DNA from: Apium graveolens
Lineage: Eukaryota; Streptophyta; Magnoliopsida; Apiales; Apiaceae
NCBI RefSeq assembly: GCF_009905375.1
Contig: NC_133656.1
Coordinates: forward strand, 239,910,415-239,974,414
Direction of reading: 5' to 3'
DNA: 64,000 nucleotides
The position numbers and the translations under genes were made by a program. This document shows positions 31,291-44,278 of the stretch, in pieces. Position 1 is the first letter of the stretch. Every line of letters begins with the position of its first letter. The notes below the pieces were generated by a model. That model was not told the DNA's origin, made no database searches, and saw nothing but the letters and a program-made list of their open reading frames with translations.

Positions 31291-34200
31291 ATGGTTAACG
31301 AAAGTGAGGTTATCGTTGGTGGTGGTAGCAGTTCGGGTGCAACTGCTGGGGCCATTGATTGGACCACCTATAGTTTCCCACAGGCTGTTGAACTAACCGG
31401 TTTACCGGAGAAATTCAATGGTGGCATTGGCTTTTCTCGCTGGCAGAAAAGGATGAAGTTGTGGTTGACTATAAAGGGTCTGTGGCCGGTTGTGGAATAT
31501 GAGAAACCAGAAGTGGATCAAGAGAAGGCTGACACAGTTAAGGCTTTTGCGAAGTGGGCTGAGAAGGATGGAGTGGCTAGAGCAGCCATTCTGGCGGCAC
31601 TAACAAACACTTTATTTGATGTCTATTCTTCTGATGCCTACTCTGCAAAACTCTTATGGGAGAAGCTGGACCAGACACATAATATTGACTCACAAGGTCT
31701 AGAAAAGTATTCTGTGACAAGGTTCCTCGAGTTCAAGCTGGTGGACAATAAGTCTATGACTGAGCAGGTGCATGAATTCGAGATGATAGTGCATGCTTTG
31801 AAGGAGTCTGGAATGAATCTCCCGGAGAAGTTTAAGGTGATGAGTGTGATTGAAAAACTCCCTAAGTCTTGGGAAGAGTTCTCTCTCTCCTTGAAAAGAC
31901 AGAAAGGAGAGATCACCTGGACCAACCTTATGCTGGACATCTCGGTGCAAGAATAACACAAGTCCAAACAGGGACATGTGATGCCAACTGAACACGGTAC
32001 CTCGAAGGTAAACATAGCAACTGTAGGACAAAAGAGGAAGGCTTTTGCTAAGAAAGCTAATAGTAATAAACCTAAGAGTGACAAGGACAAGGCCAAGAAA
32101 CCCAAGGCAAACAAACCATGCTGGTCTTGTGGGCAGGTTGGGCACTGGAGTAAGGACTGCCCTACGAAGAAAGCGAAGAAAACCGAGGTAGTGCAAGCGA
32201 ATGTTGTGCTTGGAACCGCAAGTGGGCCTGTAGTGAACATGGTTGTTGGTGAGGCTACGGCTTCTGAAACCGACGTTGACCGGTATGTATCCTACAACCC
32301 TGTGATATTTTCTACCTATCTGTCAAATGAATGGTTGATAGATACTGGAGCTAATGTACATATTTGTGCTGATATTAGTTTATTTGTATCTTATCAACAG
32401 AGTCATAGCCTGACTGTGAAGATGGGGAATGCTAGTGTTGCTCAAGTACATGGAGTTGGAAACGTGGATCTGAAGTTCCCTTCAGGACGTATTCTATCTC
32501 TGACGAGAGTGCATCATATTCCCAACATGCGTAGAAATATAATAAGTGGAAGCTGTTTAGTTTCTAGTGGTTTTGAAATTTCGTTCAAGTGTAATAAAGT
32601 AGTTCTTATTCACACTGGTACATTCTTTGGCAAGGGTTACTTGTCAAATAGTTTATTTGTTATTAATGCGGATCCCGTTTTGGGAAATTTGAATAATAAT
32701 GTTATTCCTACTATTAACTGTATTGAATCCTCAAATATATGGCATGCTAGACTAGGTCATTTAAACTTTGGTGCTCTTAAGAACATGATGAACTTAGAGT
32801 TGATTCCAAAATATACCATAGAAAAGAATTCTAAATGTCAAGTATGTGTGTCTGCTAAACAGATAAGGAAACCTTTTCATAACGTTGTTAGGGATTCAGA
32901 CTTGTTAGATTTAGTACACACTGATATTTGTGAATTTGGTGGTGTGTTGACCAAGGACAAGTTTAGATACTTCATTACTTTTATAGATGATAGTAGTAGA
33001 TACTGTTATGTTTATTTACTTAGACATAAGGATGAAGCACTTAGTAAATTCATTATATATAAAACTGAAGTAGAAAAACAAACTAGTAAGCTACTTAAAA
33101 GATTGAGATCTGATAGAGGTGGTGAGTATACGAGTAATGTTTTTAATGAATTTTGTGCAAACAATGGTATAGTTCATGAAGTTACTCCACCATACACACC
33201 TGAGTCTAATGGGGTTGCTGAGCGAAAGAACAGAACATTTAAAGATATGATTAATAGTATGCTTATTAACTCTGGGTTGCCTAAATACATGTGGGGAGAG
33301 GCTCTAAATACGGCTTGCCATATTTTGAATAGAGTCCCTCTGAAATACATGGATAAAATACCCTTGGAGTTATGGAAAGGCAGGATGACTAGTCTTAAGT
33401 ATCTTCGTGTGTGGGGGTGCCTTGCTAAGGTGCTTGTTCCTGAACACAAGAGAAAGAAACTAGGTCCAAAGACTGTTGACTGTATCTTTCTGGGCTATCT
33501 TGAAACCACTACAGCTATGAGATTTTTAGTGTTAAAATCTGACATAGATGGTATAGTGGTAAATACGATAGTTGAATTTCGAGATGCGACATTCTTTGAG
33601 GATGTTTACCCTATGAAGACTGGAATACCTGAAATGATTTCTGATGAAGATCCTACTCACACATCAAGTTCTATTCCTGATCATGTGGAAAAGATGACAA
33701 ATGTGGGGGCGGAACCTAGTAGTAGCTCTAGTCCTAAGGAACTAGAGGAACCAAGGAGAAGTAAGCGTGCAAAGGTAGTCAAGGATTTTGGAGGTGATTT
33801 CATCATTTACAATATCGAGGACGAACCTTTAACTTTCCAGTAAGCTATGGATTCTTCTGAGTCAAGGCACTGGAAGGGCGCTGTCAAGAGTGAAATTGAC
33901 TCTATTGTTTCTAATGGAACATGGGAGTTGGTTGATCTCCCTCCTGGGTGTTCTACTATTGGGTACAAATGGGTCTTTAAAAGGAAGTTGAACCCTGACG
34001 GCTCAATAGATAAGTACAAAGCTAGATTGGTAGCTAAGGGTTTTAAGCAAAAGGAAGGAATTAATTATTTTGATACATACTCTCCGGTTGCAAGAATGGT
34101 AACAATCCGAATGCTTATAGCATTGGCTTCAGTCCATGGTCTTATCATCCATCAGATGGATGTAAAGACGGCTTTTCTTCATGGTGAACTTGAAGAAGAG

Positions 34201-35427
34201 ATTTATATGGATCAGCCTGATGGATTTGTTGCATCAGGCAATGAAAGGAAAGTATGTAAGTTGATCAAGTCCATCTATGGCTTGAAACAAGCTCCCAGAG
34301 ATTGGCATAAAAAGTTTGATAAAACTATATTGCCTTTCAGTTATAAGATTAATGAAAGTGATAAGTGTGTCTACACTAAAGTTAAAGGTAATGAGTGTGT
34401 TATTTTGTGCCTATATGTGGATGACATTTTACTGTTTGGAACTAATATTGAGATTATTAACGAGACTAAAGAATTCTTGAAAAGGCATTTTGAAATGAAG
34501 GATATGGGTGAGGCAAGTGTGATTCTTGGAATCAAACTGATTCAGTCCACTGAAGGAATAACCTTGACTCAATCTCATTATATAGAGAAATCTATACTTG
34601 AGAAATATGGTTATTCACAGTGTAGAATCGCTTGTACACCTTATGATTCGAAAGTTGCCCTTGTCAAGAATACTTCAGCAGTGCCTGTGTCTCAGTTAAG
34701 GTATTCTCAGATTATTGGGAGCTTGCAGTATCTTGCTAACTGTACTAGACCAGATATTTCATATTCTGTGTCTAAATTGGCTAGATATACAAGCTGTCCA
34801 AATAGAACTCATTGGGATGCTCTTGATAGAGTACTTAGATATCCTCTTGATAGAGTACTTAGATATCTAAAAGGCACAATGTACCTTAGTTTACACTACA
34901 GGAGATTTCCTGGTGTGCTTGAAGGGTACAGTGATGCAAGTTGGATAGCTAAGAAGTCTGGTTCCAATGGAGTGACTGGATACGTGTTCACCTTGGCTGG
35001 TGGAGCAATATCCTGGAAGTCAAGCAGACAGACTATTGTTACTCGGTCTACTTTTGAGGCTGAGTTGTGTGCACTTGATGCCACAGGGACGGAGGCTGAA
35101 TGGTTACACGGACTTATGTCTGCAATACCTGTAGTAAGCAGACCGCTTCCTGCTATTGCTATTCACTGTGATAGTCGAACAACTATCGACAAGATTAGCA
35201 GTAAAAAGCATAATGCTAAAACTAAGAGACACATCCAAGTTAGACTCAAGTCTATAAGGGGTTTAGTGACTGATAGGATCATAGCTATAGAGTTCATAGG
35301 AAATCAGAATAATATAGCTGATCCTCTTACTAAAGGACTGGAACCTGCAGTGGTCCTTAAGTCAAGGTTGGGGATGGGACTGTCAACCCATCATAATTCA
35401 TCAACAGTGGGAACCCAATACACATGA
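31291..35427 (+). pseudogene. Copia gag-pol with two in-frame TAA codons
   Basis: One frame from the ATG at 31291 to the stop at 35425-35427, interrupted only by TAA at 31954-31956 and 33841-33843. Order: gag; CCHC zinc knuckle (CWSCGQVGHWSKDC, 32119-32160); aspartic protease (LIDTGANVHI, about 32335-32365); GAG-pre-integrase (IWHARLGHLN); integrase with HTD, FIDDSSRYCYVY, RSDRGGEYTS and SNGVAERKNRT; reverse transcriptase (KARLVAKGFKQKEGI, YVDDILLFG); RNase H ending NNIADPLTKGLEP. Both stops fall where Glu or Gln would be expected. A 24-bp in-frame duplication (34820-34867) lies between RT and RNase H. Otherwise all domains are complete, so decay is recent or the stops are read through. Confidence 0.9.
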
Positions 35428-35950
35428 GAGGAGATCCCTCGAAGTACATTCAATGGGTAATAACAAGCTGTAAGGATGAGTTGGTAGTACCTTTGCTACA
35501 TAGATGATACTATAGTATCTGAGTCTATCCCCTGTAAACCTAGAAGGTACTGACACTGCCAGAAAAGCAAGAGTGTTAAAACTCTGAATGGGATCAAGTC
35601 ATTTGACGAGATAGAGGCAGTATATCTCTGGAGATGCCCAGCTAAGTGAATGTAATTGTGTGGTCGCAATTAGAGGATAGGGTTAATCCTTGAAGCATTC
35701 GACGAACAGGATCGAGACATGACCATTAATGTCTCAAAGCCGTAGATTGGCACCATAACCTTTGACTTGTCGTCGTCTATGGAATATGGTTATACTAAAC
35801 GGATTAAGATTCAAGGTGAAACATTCCATCTCAGTCCGATAGCCATTGAAGTAGAGGAATTAGGAGGGTTCAAATCCGGAAGGGTACCGACTCTGAAAAA
35901 TAAGTCATGATGGGAAATTGATCGCATTTCTGTATGGATTTGTGGGGGAT
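35428..35950 (+). other. 3' untranslated region of the 7.3-kb Copia
   Basis: Non-coding, moderately GC-rich for this window. It ends in the polypurine tract next to the 3' LTR. No extra ORF (no env-like gene). Confidence 0.7.
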
Positions 35951-37266
35951 TATTAGAAAATTAGGATTTTAGAGCTTAATTTAATTATGTTCTTGATGTT
36001 AATCCTAAAATCTAATGATTGGAAATTGTTCAATGATATTTGAACTTAAATTTTCATGTATGGTTTTAAGAATTTTCTTAATGAAATCCATATGAAATGA
36101 GAGTTGAAAGTAGCTTGGAAAAGCTTGGAAAAATTTGAGAATGTTTGTCCCACATTGAAATAAATAAAGGAGGTTGTGTGCTTTATATGGTATTACCCAC
36201 ATGAGTAGTATACAACTACTAAGGTGTGTGATGGTCCATTGTGTTGTTGTGTGCTTCACGCGCACACACACACACGCGCCCCGCCACGCACCGCACCGGA
36301 CCGGACCGGACCGGGTCGGGTCGGGTCGAAGGGCGATTTGGGCGAATGTCTCGGCGTCTCGCGTACGCGAGGCGACCTGGGCGAGGATTTTATTTATTTG
36401 AGAATTAATTTTAATTCGAATTTATTTATCAGTGATTGGATTATTATAAATTGTTGGGCTTAGTCTAAATACCTTGAACCTGGACAAATAATATAATCTG
36501 ATCTGTAACTGATGAATAAAATCAGAACTTAAGTTCTGATATGATATCTCAGAACTTAACTTAAGTTCTGATATCAGAACTTAACTTAAGTTCTGATATC
36601 AGATCAGAAATTAACTTAAGTCCTGATAATAATGTGGGTTTTAATGGGTGTTAATGTGAAAAGCTGTTACAAGTAATTTAAATTCAAAATCTGATCAGTT
36701 TTGATTTTTTTATTAATGACGCAGTTTAATTCAGACATTAAGTGTGTGGACAGTTTCATTTTCTCCTCTCCTATAAATAGAGGTTAAAGTGAATGTATTA
36801 TACACACAACATTCTCTTCTCTTCTCTTCAACCTCTCTGCATTTCTCTCCCAAAAGTCCTGAAGTGCTGATATTTTCCGGCGACTGAGGTGCTGGTCGAA
36901 GTGGAGCTTTTGTTGCTGCTGTTAACATAAATTCCGAGCTGTTTTATCCTGGTGGAGATATTGTGCGCATCCCAAACGCAGCAGGTAGGGGCAATATTCT
37001 CTTCAAGAGCAGTCAGGACTTCGAGCAAGCCCTGGTGACTCAGCTGTGATCATTTTTCTTGGCATTTTGTATCTGTGAACCTTTATTTCAGTCACTGTTA
37101 AAAGCTATGGTTTCGGGTACATCTTTCTTTCTCTCTTCGTTATTTCAGTTACTGATTTTGTTTACCTGCATGCTTTGTTTTGTTAACTGTGGTCTTGGCC
37201 TAAACTTGCTAAATTCTTTATACACTTGCTTCTATGTTGCTATATTTGTTAGTGAGATTTACAACA
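35951..37266 (+). repeat. 3' LTR of the 7.3-kb Copia
   Basis: 1316 bp. It has 30 bp more than the 5' LTR near 36915-36945 (contains TTGCTGCTGTTAACATAAAT). TATA box at 36772-36780. Confidence 0.92.
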
Positions 37267-37748
37267 CAATAGCGGTTGCAATTAGATCAACTTTGAGGTG
37301 CTAGCTGAAAACTCTTGTTGCTGTTTATTGCACCATTTCTATGGCGGCATAACCTCTTGTGTCTACCGTGATCCAGTGTCTTGCATAGATGTATTGTACA
37401 CCATCCGTTTATCTGTTTGTTGACTTTTTAGGGTCAAATTGATCCAATCTTAATGAAAATTTTCCATAGTAGTAAGTTTTATCACAAAAAATTAAACAAA
37501 ACAAATAAATTAGGACGAAGGAAATAATAAAGATACCATTTGACTGGCCTACTCAAATTCTGCAACTTCACGCTTTTCTTTAGATGGAGTTATCAAGTCA
37601 TTGTATAATCAGATATATTATTATAGCACCTTGCATAGTATAAATCGAACAGAGAGCACCCATTACATTTTTGTTGGATTGTTTGCTAAATTACTTTTCC
37701 GGCATTAATAAGCGAAATTCTGTTTAAGTGGTACACAAATATTAAATT

Positions 37749-37955
37749 TGGCTCGCAACGGTTGACTCAGTTGGTTAAGTATCTAGTCGCTTAAATGCGA
37801 TTTACCTTGTTCACGTGGTTTGCAGGCAAGGTCGTGGGAGGTAGCAGGTGCGGGTTCTCTATGATAAGAAAACGTATTAAACCCACCAACTTTGATTTCA
37901 CTTACCCAGTGCGCACCCGAAGGATAGCGACGGTTCTCTACAATAAAAAAAGTAT
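37749..37955 (+). repeat. tRNA-derived SINE, copy B
   Basis: Better preserved than copy A. A-box TGACTCAGTTGG at 37763-37774, followed by TTAAG; GTGCGCACCCGAAGGATAGCG near the 3' side; A-rich tail. Confidence 0.5.
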
Positions 37956-38408
37956 TAAATTTATTACCACCAACTTTGATTTAACTTATTCTCTATCTTA
38001 TAATTCCACTTCTATATTTTTTTAAATTCTACTAAAACTTTTGGTTACACCCTTTATTTTATTACTGTATGTGTATCTTAATTATATTTTTATATATCTT
38101 AAGATTCTATTAAGTTTGGTTTTATTTTTGTCATTTTATACTTCTACATGTCTTCTGCTAAGTTTAATTTTATTTTTGTTTCCTTATACTTCTACATGTC
38201 TTATGACTCTATTAAGTTTGGTTGATTTTTCTTTCAGCCTTTTGGCTTTAACCGTAGTGTTCTTAATTTTTTTATGTATTTCTAATTCAATATATTATAC
38301 GTTTTTGGTTTCATCAACTTTTAATTTCACTCCTTCTTAAATTTCATTATAACTCTAAATGTATAATCTTTATTTTTCTTTTACTTCTATATGACTTATA
38401 ATATTATA

Positions 38409-39850
38409 CTAGCCAATAACTCGTGCGATTCACGATTGTTTTAAATAACTGTAATTATATTTTTTAATTTTAATATTCTATTAATTATTTTATTTTAATA
38501 ATTTTAACATAATCAATATGGGGAATCATCTTTAATTCAATTTTAACCTTGGTTTAGCCTTCAATTGTACCCATTATTTTGTTATACCTAAAACACATTA
38601 TATCGACAAAATCCACGTAATTATATTCAAATTTTATTATCATTTATTAATGTTCAGATATATTATATATATATATATATTAAACCATAATATATATATA
38701 TATATTAGCTGGTCTAATTATTTTTTGATTTATTCTTTTATCTTGGATTACTTTATAAATTTATTTTAGCTCGGGTGATAGTATATTATTTTTTGTTTAT
38801 CCGACCATATCTTACGAATTAACGAATAGTGCCCAGTTTCATTTTAATAAAATAATATTATCTCTAGTTTCGTTTTATAAAATAATATGGATATTGTAGC
38901 ATAGAAGAAAACCTTTCATTATATAAGACATTTATATCAACCAAATTCAAATAATTATATTTAATTTGTCTTTTTTATATTTTAATTCGGGTTGAATATT
39001 ATTTAAGTTTAGCCTGGATAAGTAATATATATTATTTGTTTTAACTCGATGTCATTATATCAACCAACGAATTAGTAGTATTTAGTTTCAGTCTGGATGA
39101 GTACTATAACTATATATTTTTTTAAACAACACCGAGTAATATTTATTATTGTGTTTTAACCTGATATAACAAATCAACTAACTATATTTAGTTTTTTTAT
39201 TTTTATTTTTAACGAGGATTAGTAGTATAATGTTGTTTAAACATGTAAGAATAGTGTATACTATTTTCTTATATCACGGGTGGTCATTCTATGAACCAAT
39301 TATTCTAATTCTAATCTTTTTTTAGATTAGTTCGATAGGATAACTTTTTAGGCCCGGGTGATTAATACATATTTTTTTTTCTAGCAAGAGATCATTATAC
39401 ATATTTAATTATTTTGTTTTTAAACCAAATTTCATTTCATTTAGTTTATATGTGGGAGGAACAAGAATATTTTCAATAAATAAATATATTTTAAAATATA
39501 CGAATAACTTAATTCTTGCTTATATATGATTCGTAGAATAAATTTGAGAATTTTGATACTTTTTAAAGATTTTATGATCCGTTTGAAATTTAAATCAAGT
39601 ATTGTTTTTTTATTTTATTGATAAATATAATAAAAAAAATGAATTATTTACTTAAAAGTCATATTTAAATGTTTCATATATATATATATATAAAAGAAAC
39701 TAGCAAATATATGGGTATTAATTATATTTTGTGGAATATGTGATGTAATGACTAGTAAAAGTAGCAAATATATTTGGGTGTTTGTTATTTTGCGTAATTA
39801 TATGTTGAGTTGAATGTTATGTAATTAACTGGAAATTGATAGGATAAGAA
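38409..39850 (-). mobile_element. Helitron-like element, minus orientation, copy B
   Basis: CTAG at 38409-38412 followed (minus strand) by T, with the hairpin TCGTG...CACGA at 38421-38435. This is a complete Helitron 3' end. The remainder is AT-rich and non-coding. The 5' end (expected TC preceded by A) is not located. The end coordinate is provisional and includes the 420-bp repeat at 39428-39850. Confidence 0.5.
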
Positions 39851-40007
39851 TTAAGTTGTTTCTTAATTTGGGTTGGTTTGTTATTGGATTATGGGTATTA
39901 CCCAATTCGGTTTTCAATTAGGGTTTATAGCCAAATTGGGTCTTGGGAGAAAGAATGGTGAAAAATTGGGTTTTCAAATTAGGGTTTATAAGTTCTACTA
40001 TTACTGT

Positions 40008-40031
40008 ATTATTATTATTATTATTATTATT
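40008..40031. repeat. (ATT)n microsatellite, copy B
   Basis: Equivalent of 8689-8713, with about the same unit number. Confidence 0.9.
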
Positions 40032-41198
40032 GTGTTCTGAGAATTATTTCATATACAGAGGTTCAGAAAGCATATTTTTATTTAAAAAAATAAAAAAAAC
40101 TGGTTGAAATACCCATTTTGAGAACGGATATTCGGACATATACCCAATCTGAGAAAGCGTATTTCGTCGATATTTTTTGCTGTATTTCTCAAATTTGGTA
40201 TTTTGGTCACCAATTTTAAAAAATGTCGTATTTTTGGCCATCGTCCCCTTAAATCATCTAATTTTCAAAATAATAAAACTAAGATCAACTATTGATTGCC
40301 AAAACAAATTGATTTTCGTTAAGCCTAATTTTTTTTGCAGAAATTGGTTTTGCCAAAATCTTGTGCTTTTAAGTTTTAAACACGCATTAAAAGACCTTGG
40401 CATTCTCTATTATAGCCTCTTAAAAACTTTAGCCATAACACAAAATAAACTTTTTTTAGAACATGAAGTACTGAATAAGAAAAATGTTGACAGATTGACA
40501 GTGTCTTGAACAATATATCAGCTGCTCATCAATGCATGCAGAAACTGGCATGTCTTAGCTTTGTGCATCAAGCTGCAGGAAGAATTGAGAGTAAAAAACT
40601 TGCGCATGCAGATCTTGAAATCCTTGCAGTTGCAGCTTAATAATTGATAGAGAACTTCTTCATCTTGGTTATGATCAGTCTGAATGTGGGATAGCAATTT
40701 GAAAACCAGGGCACTCTTATTACACTACTTCGTAATACTCAACCTAATTCTATATGATTGTGTAGTTTAAGATGATTGAATAAAGCACACACAATTCACC
40801 CGAGACTTTATGATTAAGTTGGAACATGAGTTTCATAGTAAATAAGAAGAATGCATAGAGAATGGAAGTAATTTCTCGAGTGATTCAAGATTCAAGATTC
40901 AAACATCCAGAAGCAGCACTCACAATTAGGTCAGTTATTTCAAGTACATTAATTCTGATAAAAAATGGCCTCTAATAGAAAAAAAATAAAGGTTTGCATT
41001 TATAACATTTGAAGTCACCTGTTGAATATAAGGATAATAAGTAAAGAAAATCAACAGATAAATCAAGTAAGAATCAGAAGCCGAAAGACTTTCCTATGAG
41101 AGAAAGCTCATTGTGTTTGGAAATACCAAGTGCTCAAACATTCATCACTTGGACAAGAGTAAAACCAGATTTGAAGTATCATAGGCCTTATGAATTAT

Positions 41199-41331
41199 GA
41201 GATGTCGGAGTTTTGGTTTTCCTCCCATACTGCTACATTTGATTGTTTTTGCATAGGTTCCAGAATGCCTTGAGCTTGCAAATACATATGACTAACATCA
41301 GGGTTTCCATTGCCATTTTCTTTTGAGGTGC
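41199..41331 (-). pseudogene. X-exon fragment 1, copy B
   Basis: Near-identical to 9880-10012. The DVSHMYLQAQG stretch carries one substitution relative to copy A. Confidence 0.5.
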
Positions 41332-42108
41332 TTGAAAATATAAAGATTCAACTGTATGCTAAGATTGCTAGCCCACACTTGTCAATGTGCTATCAACACT
41401 TTGTTACAGTGTTCTTCTACATTTTGTCTTCTATAGTACTTGGCCTTTGTGTTTTCTCTACAACAGAAATCACATAATTTCTTAATGACACAAATAAGAC
41501 GCGAAATTGTTTGATCATAAGTAGACCCCCAACTACAATGCTCGTTGTGTAGTTTAAGACGATTGAACAAAGCACGCAGAATTCACCCGAGACCTTATCA
41601 AGTTGGAATATGATTTTTATATTAAACAAGAAAAAAGCATAGTTAATTGAAGTGATTTGTCAATTGATTCAAGATATCAACATCGGAAGCAGCACTCACA
41701 ATTAGGTATAAATATTTCAACTACAATAATTCAAAAAAAATTGGCCTCAAATAAAAAAAAGTTTGCATTTTAAACATTTAAAGCACATATTTTATACAAA
41801 GAAAATAAGTTAAGAAAATATATCAATATCAAGTAAGTATCAGAAGTTGATAGATTTTCCTCAGAGAGGAAGCTTATTGTTTTTGGAAATACCAAGTGCT
41901 CAAAACATTAACACCTGGAAATGCAACCAGAATATTGAAGTATCATAGGCCTTACAGAACCCTACTGATCCTATTTGAGAAGATGGAAAATTTTATCCCC
42001 TTATTAGTCGCAAATAGATTGTATCCTTCAAAGGAATCTCTCTTATTGCTTGTAAGTTCCCCTTCATTATGATGGATAAACTTGTAAGGAATCTCTCTTA
42101 TTTGCCCT

Positions 42109-42284
42109 TCTAACAAGCAGCTTCTGAAAGGCTCACCTCCATTTGCTATTTGCTTGTCATCCATCACAACTTCTTCACATTCACCAACACCAGTCTGTAG
42201 GCGTAGTGGGGCATCTGTACCGTCTGCATATTCTGAACTCTGACATGTTTCTTTATTAAGATGGAATCTATTGTGGCCATTATT
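42109..42284 (-). pseudogene. X exon 2, copy B, second half deleted
   Basis: The acceptor side and the reading through RECEEVVMDDKQIANGGEPF and SCLLEGQ are preserved. The next bases are unrelated flank (about 41742-42108), because a deletion removed the equivalent of 10445-10727. Conversely copy A lacks the flank that copy B kept. Confidence 0.5.
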
Positions 42285-42715
42285 TCCCGTTCCTACAATA
42301 AGGCACCTACATCATAACAATAGTATATCCTTCATACCAAATTTTTTTGACAAATAAACCCTGGTTTATTGCTAATATCAACTAAGAAACTTGAAATAGA
42401 ATTTTTCAGTTAAACTTGAAAAACAAATTGATGGCTATTGTAAACCCTATTTCTGTCCAAAATTAAATATTGTGTAGAACAGTGTAACTGCAAAGTTTCA
42501 GTATTTCCGTTAATTTCTCCAGAACTATTATACATTCCCATTTCATGCTTCCAGTAACTTTTCCTGCAAGACCCTGACAAAAGAGCAATGTCAGTGGTCC
42601 TAAATTAATCCCAAATTTTTCCTCAAATCGTTTTTTATTGAGAGCTCTGGAATTACTCTGGACAACAACTACGATTTTAAGCTTTAAACATGTATTGAAC
42701 CACAACCTTCGCATT

Positions 42716-42935
42716 CTATTTATAGCTTTTTAAAAACTTGATACATAAACATAGAAAAACCTTTCCATCATAGAGGAAAGGGGTGTTTTTTATTGGGAAA
42801 GGGGTGTCTTTCACATGTTTTTGGCCGTATTTCCTCCATCTAAATCCATCATCCATGTTATCGATATCAGTCCTGGTGAGGAAAGCAAATTTATTCTCTT
42901 TTTTCTTTCTGGTGCTCATATTTTTGGGCTTGAAC
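42716..42935 (-). pseudogene. Truncated WRKY-domain exon, copy B
   Basis: WRKYGQK core at 42818-42838, followed by HVKD instead of YVKD in copy A. It has the same truncation before the zinc ligands, so the lesion predates the duplication. Confidence 0.75.
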
Positions 42936-43048
42936 CTGCAAATCAACATACCCCAAAGACGACGACATTCATTAAACAAAAATTCATCACATTAAAAATT
43001 TAAAGAACAAAAGTAAATGACTGATCAACGGACGTAGAGTGTGATTAC

Positions 43049-44278
43049 CTTATGGATCCCCTTAAAAGAGCTCGACTGAATGTAGCAATCCAAAAGAGTG
43101 AGGGACTCATCCCTAGTTGTGGTCAGACATCCCCAAGGATGAACGGAAGGATCTTGATCATCACATTGAGACAAACCACCAACAATTTGAGATTCTTGAA
43201 TTCCCGGTCTGTTGCAAGAAAGATGAGAAACAGCTCCGTCCTGCTTGGAAGACTTCCCATACTTGACGATCCCGGAAAACTCTTCATCCAAAAAACAAAA
43301 ACATCTGGGACAAAAGATGACCTTGCGAACTTGCTTCAGGAATGTTTGTTTATCAACTTTCAAAAGCTCCTGACGCCCATGTCGTGGCAAACCGTTCCAG
43401 AACTAAATCAACAGAAAAGAAATACATTTGATATCAATCACAACAACATATTAAATGTAACACAAACTGAATACCCGCACTCCAGTTCAATCTCAGACAA
43501 ATCAACATATCAATAAATAATTAGTACTCTTCATAGTAAATACTAATAACAATTAAATTAAAAATTGCTCAATGACAAGGAAATCACTGTCATAAAATCA
43601 AAGTTGTCCCGTTTTAATTTATATTTGACTTTTCAACACGTTGATAAAAAATCACTTAAAATGGGACGGGAGTGGTAGTTTAAAAAAACAAACGTTCTTG
43701 AAATCAAATAACTAGGCATATAAATCAAACCACACACACATAATTGAAAACAATGTAGATTCGCCAACATCAAGTACGGACACAATATTTTTGTTCAATC
43801 TCGACAAATCAAACACACACACATAATTGAAAATAATATACCTTCGCTAACATCAGTTATGGACACAACATTTTGGTTTAATTTCAATAAACCAATTAAT
43901 AAATGGTACTCTTCATAGTAAATACTAATAAAAATTTAATTAAAAATTACTCCATGATAAGGACATCATCAATTCTACACCCACAAAATTTACTCCCATT
44001 TTAACTGATGTTTCACTTCTCAACACGTAAATAAAAGTCAATTAAAATGGGACGGACATAGTAATCAGAAAAAAATAAGGTCTACCGAAATCAAACAACT
44101 AAACATATAAATCAAACCACATACACAACATAACACAAAACACACTCATGATTGAAAACAATGTACCTTCTGAAGCTGATCAAAGCTATCTTTAGTTGTC
44201 GACATGGCCTCATTTCCGTGTGTTGATTTCTCCATCTTGGAAACTCGACACCTTGTACAATGTATTCACGTTCAATGA
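43049..44278 (-). pseudogene. Conserved plant CxxC protein, two exons, copy B
   Basis: Exons 44278-44167 and 43402-43049. A 2-bp insertion (CCGTGTGTTG instead of CCGTGTTG, near 44217) shifts the first exon out of frame. The second exon is intact and ends GIHK at its donor. Confidence 0.55.

Larger units (their letters stand above)
29967..37266 (+). mobile_element. Full-length Copia LTR retrotransposon (7.3 kb)
   Basis: 5' LTR 29967-31252, internal region 31253-35950, 3' LTR 35951-37266, target duplication CAATA (29962-29966 and 37267-37271). The uninterrupted target is at 5934-5938 in copy A. The two LTRs differ by roughly 1 percent in substitutions (counted by eye) plus one 30-bp indel, so insertion is recent and follows the tandem duplication. 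The polypurine tract GTGGGGGAT precedes the 3' LTR, whose first bases are TA instead of TG. Confidence 0.95.
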
